DNA from: Ryuthela nishihirai
Lineage: Eukaryota; Arthropoda; Arachnida; Araneae; Heptathelidae
NCBI GenBank assembly: GCA_038380435.1
Contig: JAWZYU010000028.1
Span: 43,769,095 to 43,833,094 of the forward strand
Direction: 5' to 3'
DNA length: 64,000 nucleotides
This document shows, piece by piece, positions 63,949 through 64,000 of this stretch. A program made the position numbers and the translations under genes. Numbering within the stretch: the first letter of the stretch is position 1; each line of letters starts with the position of its first letter. Under the pieces are notes generated by a model. The model made no database searches. It was not told the DNA's origin and saw only the letters and a program-made list of their open reading frames with translations.

Positions 63949-64000
63949 CTCGGTGAAATCAGAGGTTCGCAGATTGTTACACCCGCACCGATCTACGCCT

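Overview
This is repeat-dominated nuclear DNA from a eukaryote, most likely an arthropod and perhaps a spider or other chelicerate. That placement is an inference from the mobile-element mix: a mariner with a DUF4817-type N-terminus, Tc1-like, hAT, jockey/CR1-like and RTE-like elements, and tRNA-derived SINEs. I found no intact host protein-coding gene and no convincing functional tRNA or rRNA gene. Most open frames of 60-150 codons are read-through of SINEs or of tandem repeats.

The commonest component is one tRNA-derived SINE, called SINE-1 here. It is about 385 bp, with a tRNA-like head (A box near TGGCTCAGTCGG, B box GGTTCGAGTCC), a GC-rich body and a 3' end in GTAAAACAACCCAACCC instead of poly(A). 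About thirty copies lie on both strands and several have perfect 11-14 bp target duplications. Several copies sit inside another SINE-1 at the same internal site (CACGTTAAAGA), and this has built dimers, trimers and a 165-bp satellite.

Layout: 1-9.8 kb holds SINE-1 copies, two back-to-back hAT MITEs and palindromic MITE-A copies. 9.8-12.5 kb is a hierarchical satellite (55-bp subunits in about 279-bp units). 13.9-15.6 kb is a decayed mariner with a SINE inside one TIR. 17.7-19.3 kb is a TIR-bounded element (CACTGGGCAACA ends, TTA target duplication) carrying a decayed, unclassified protein family. 19.7-20.1 kb is a hAT MITE. 21.6-24.1 kb is a degenerate 32-bp array split by an RTE-like fragment. 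24.1-26.2 kb is a jockey/CR1-like LINE. 27-29 kb holds two minisatellites. 30.1-31.0 kb is a multi-level nested foldback. 33-35 kb holds SINE-in-SINE insertions inside a diverged inverted repeat. 35.2-38.4 kb holds a 57-bp array and two tail-to-tail Tc1-like ends around a 44-bp array. 41.3-45.4 kb is a large higher-order satellite. 49.2-51.2 kb is another CR1/jockey-like LINE. 51.2-54.9 kb is SINE multimers and a foldback. 57.3-58.7 kb is a Tc1-like relic split by a SINE. 61.2-62.6 kb is a cluster of tRNA-like repeats, one with about twelve tandem 58-bp tRNA-like units.

The window reads as layered transposition: LINE-type machinery mobilises SINE-1, cut-and-paste elements leave non-autonomous palindromic derivatives, and tandem amplification acts on several of these sequences. 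All coding remnants seen carry stops, frameshifts or lost catalytic residues, so nothing here is clearly autonomous.
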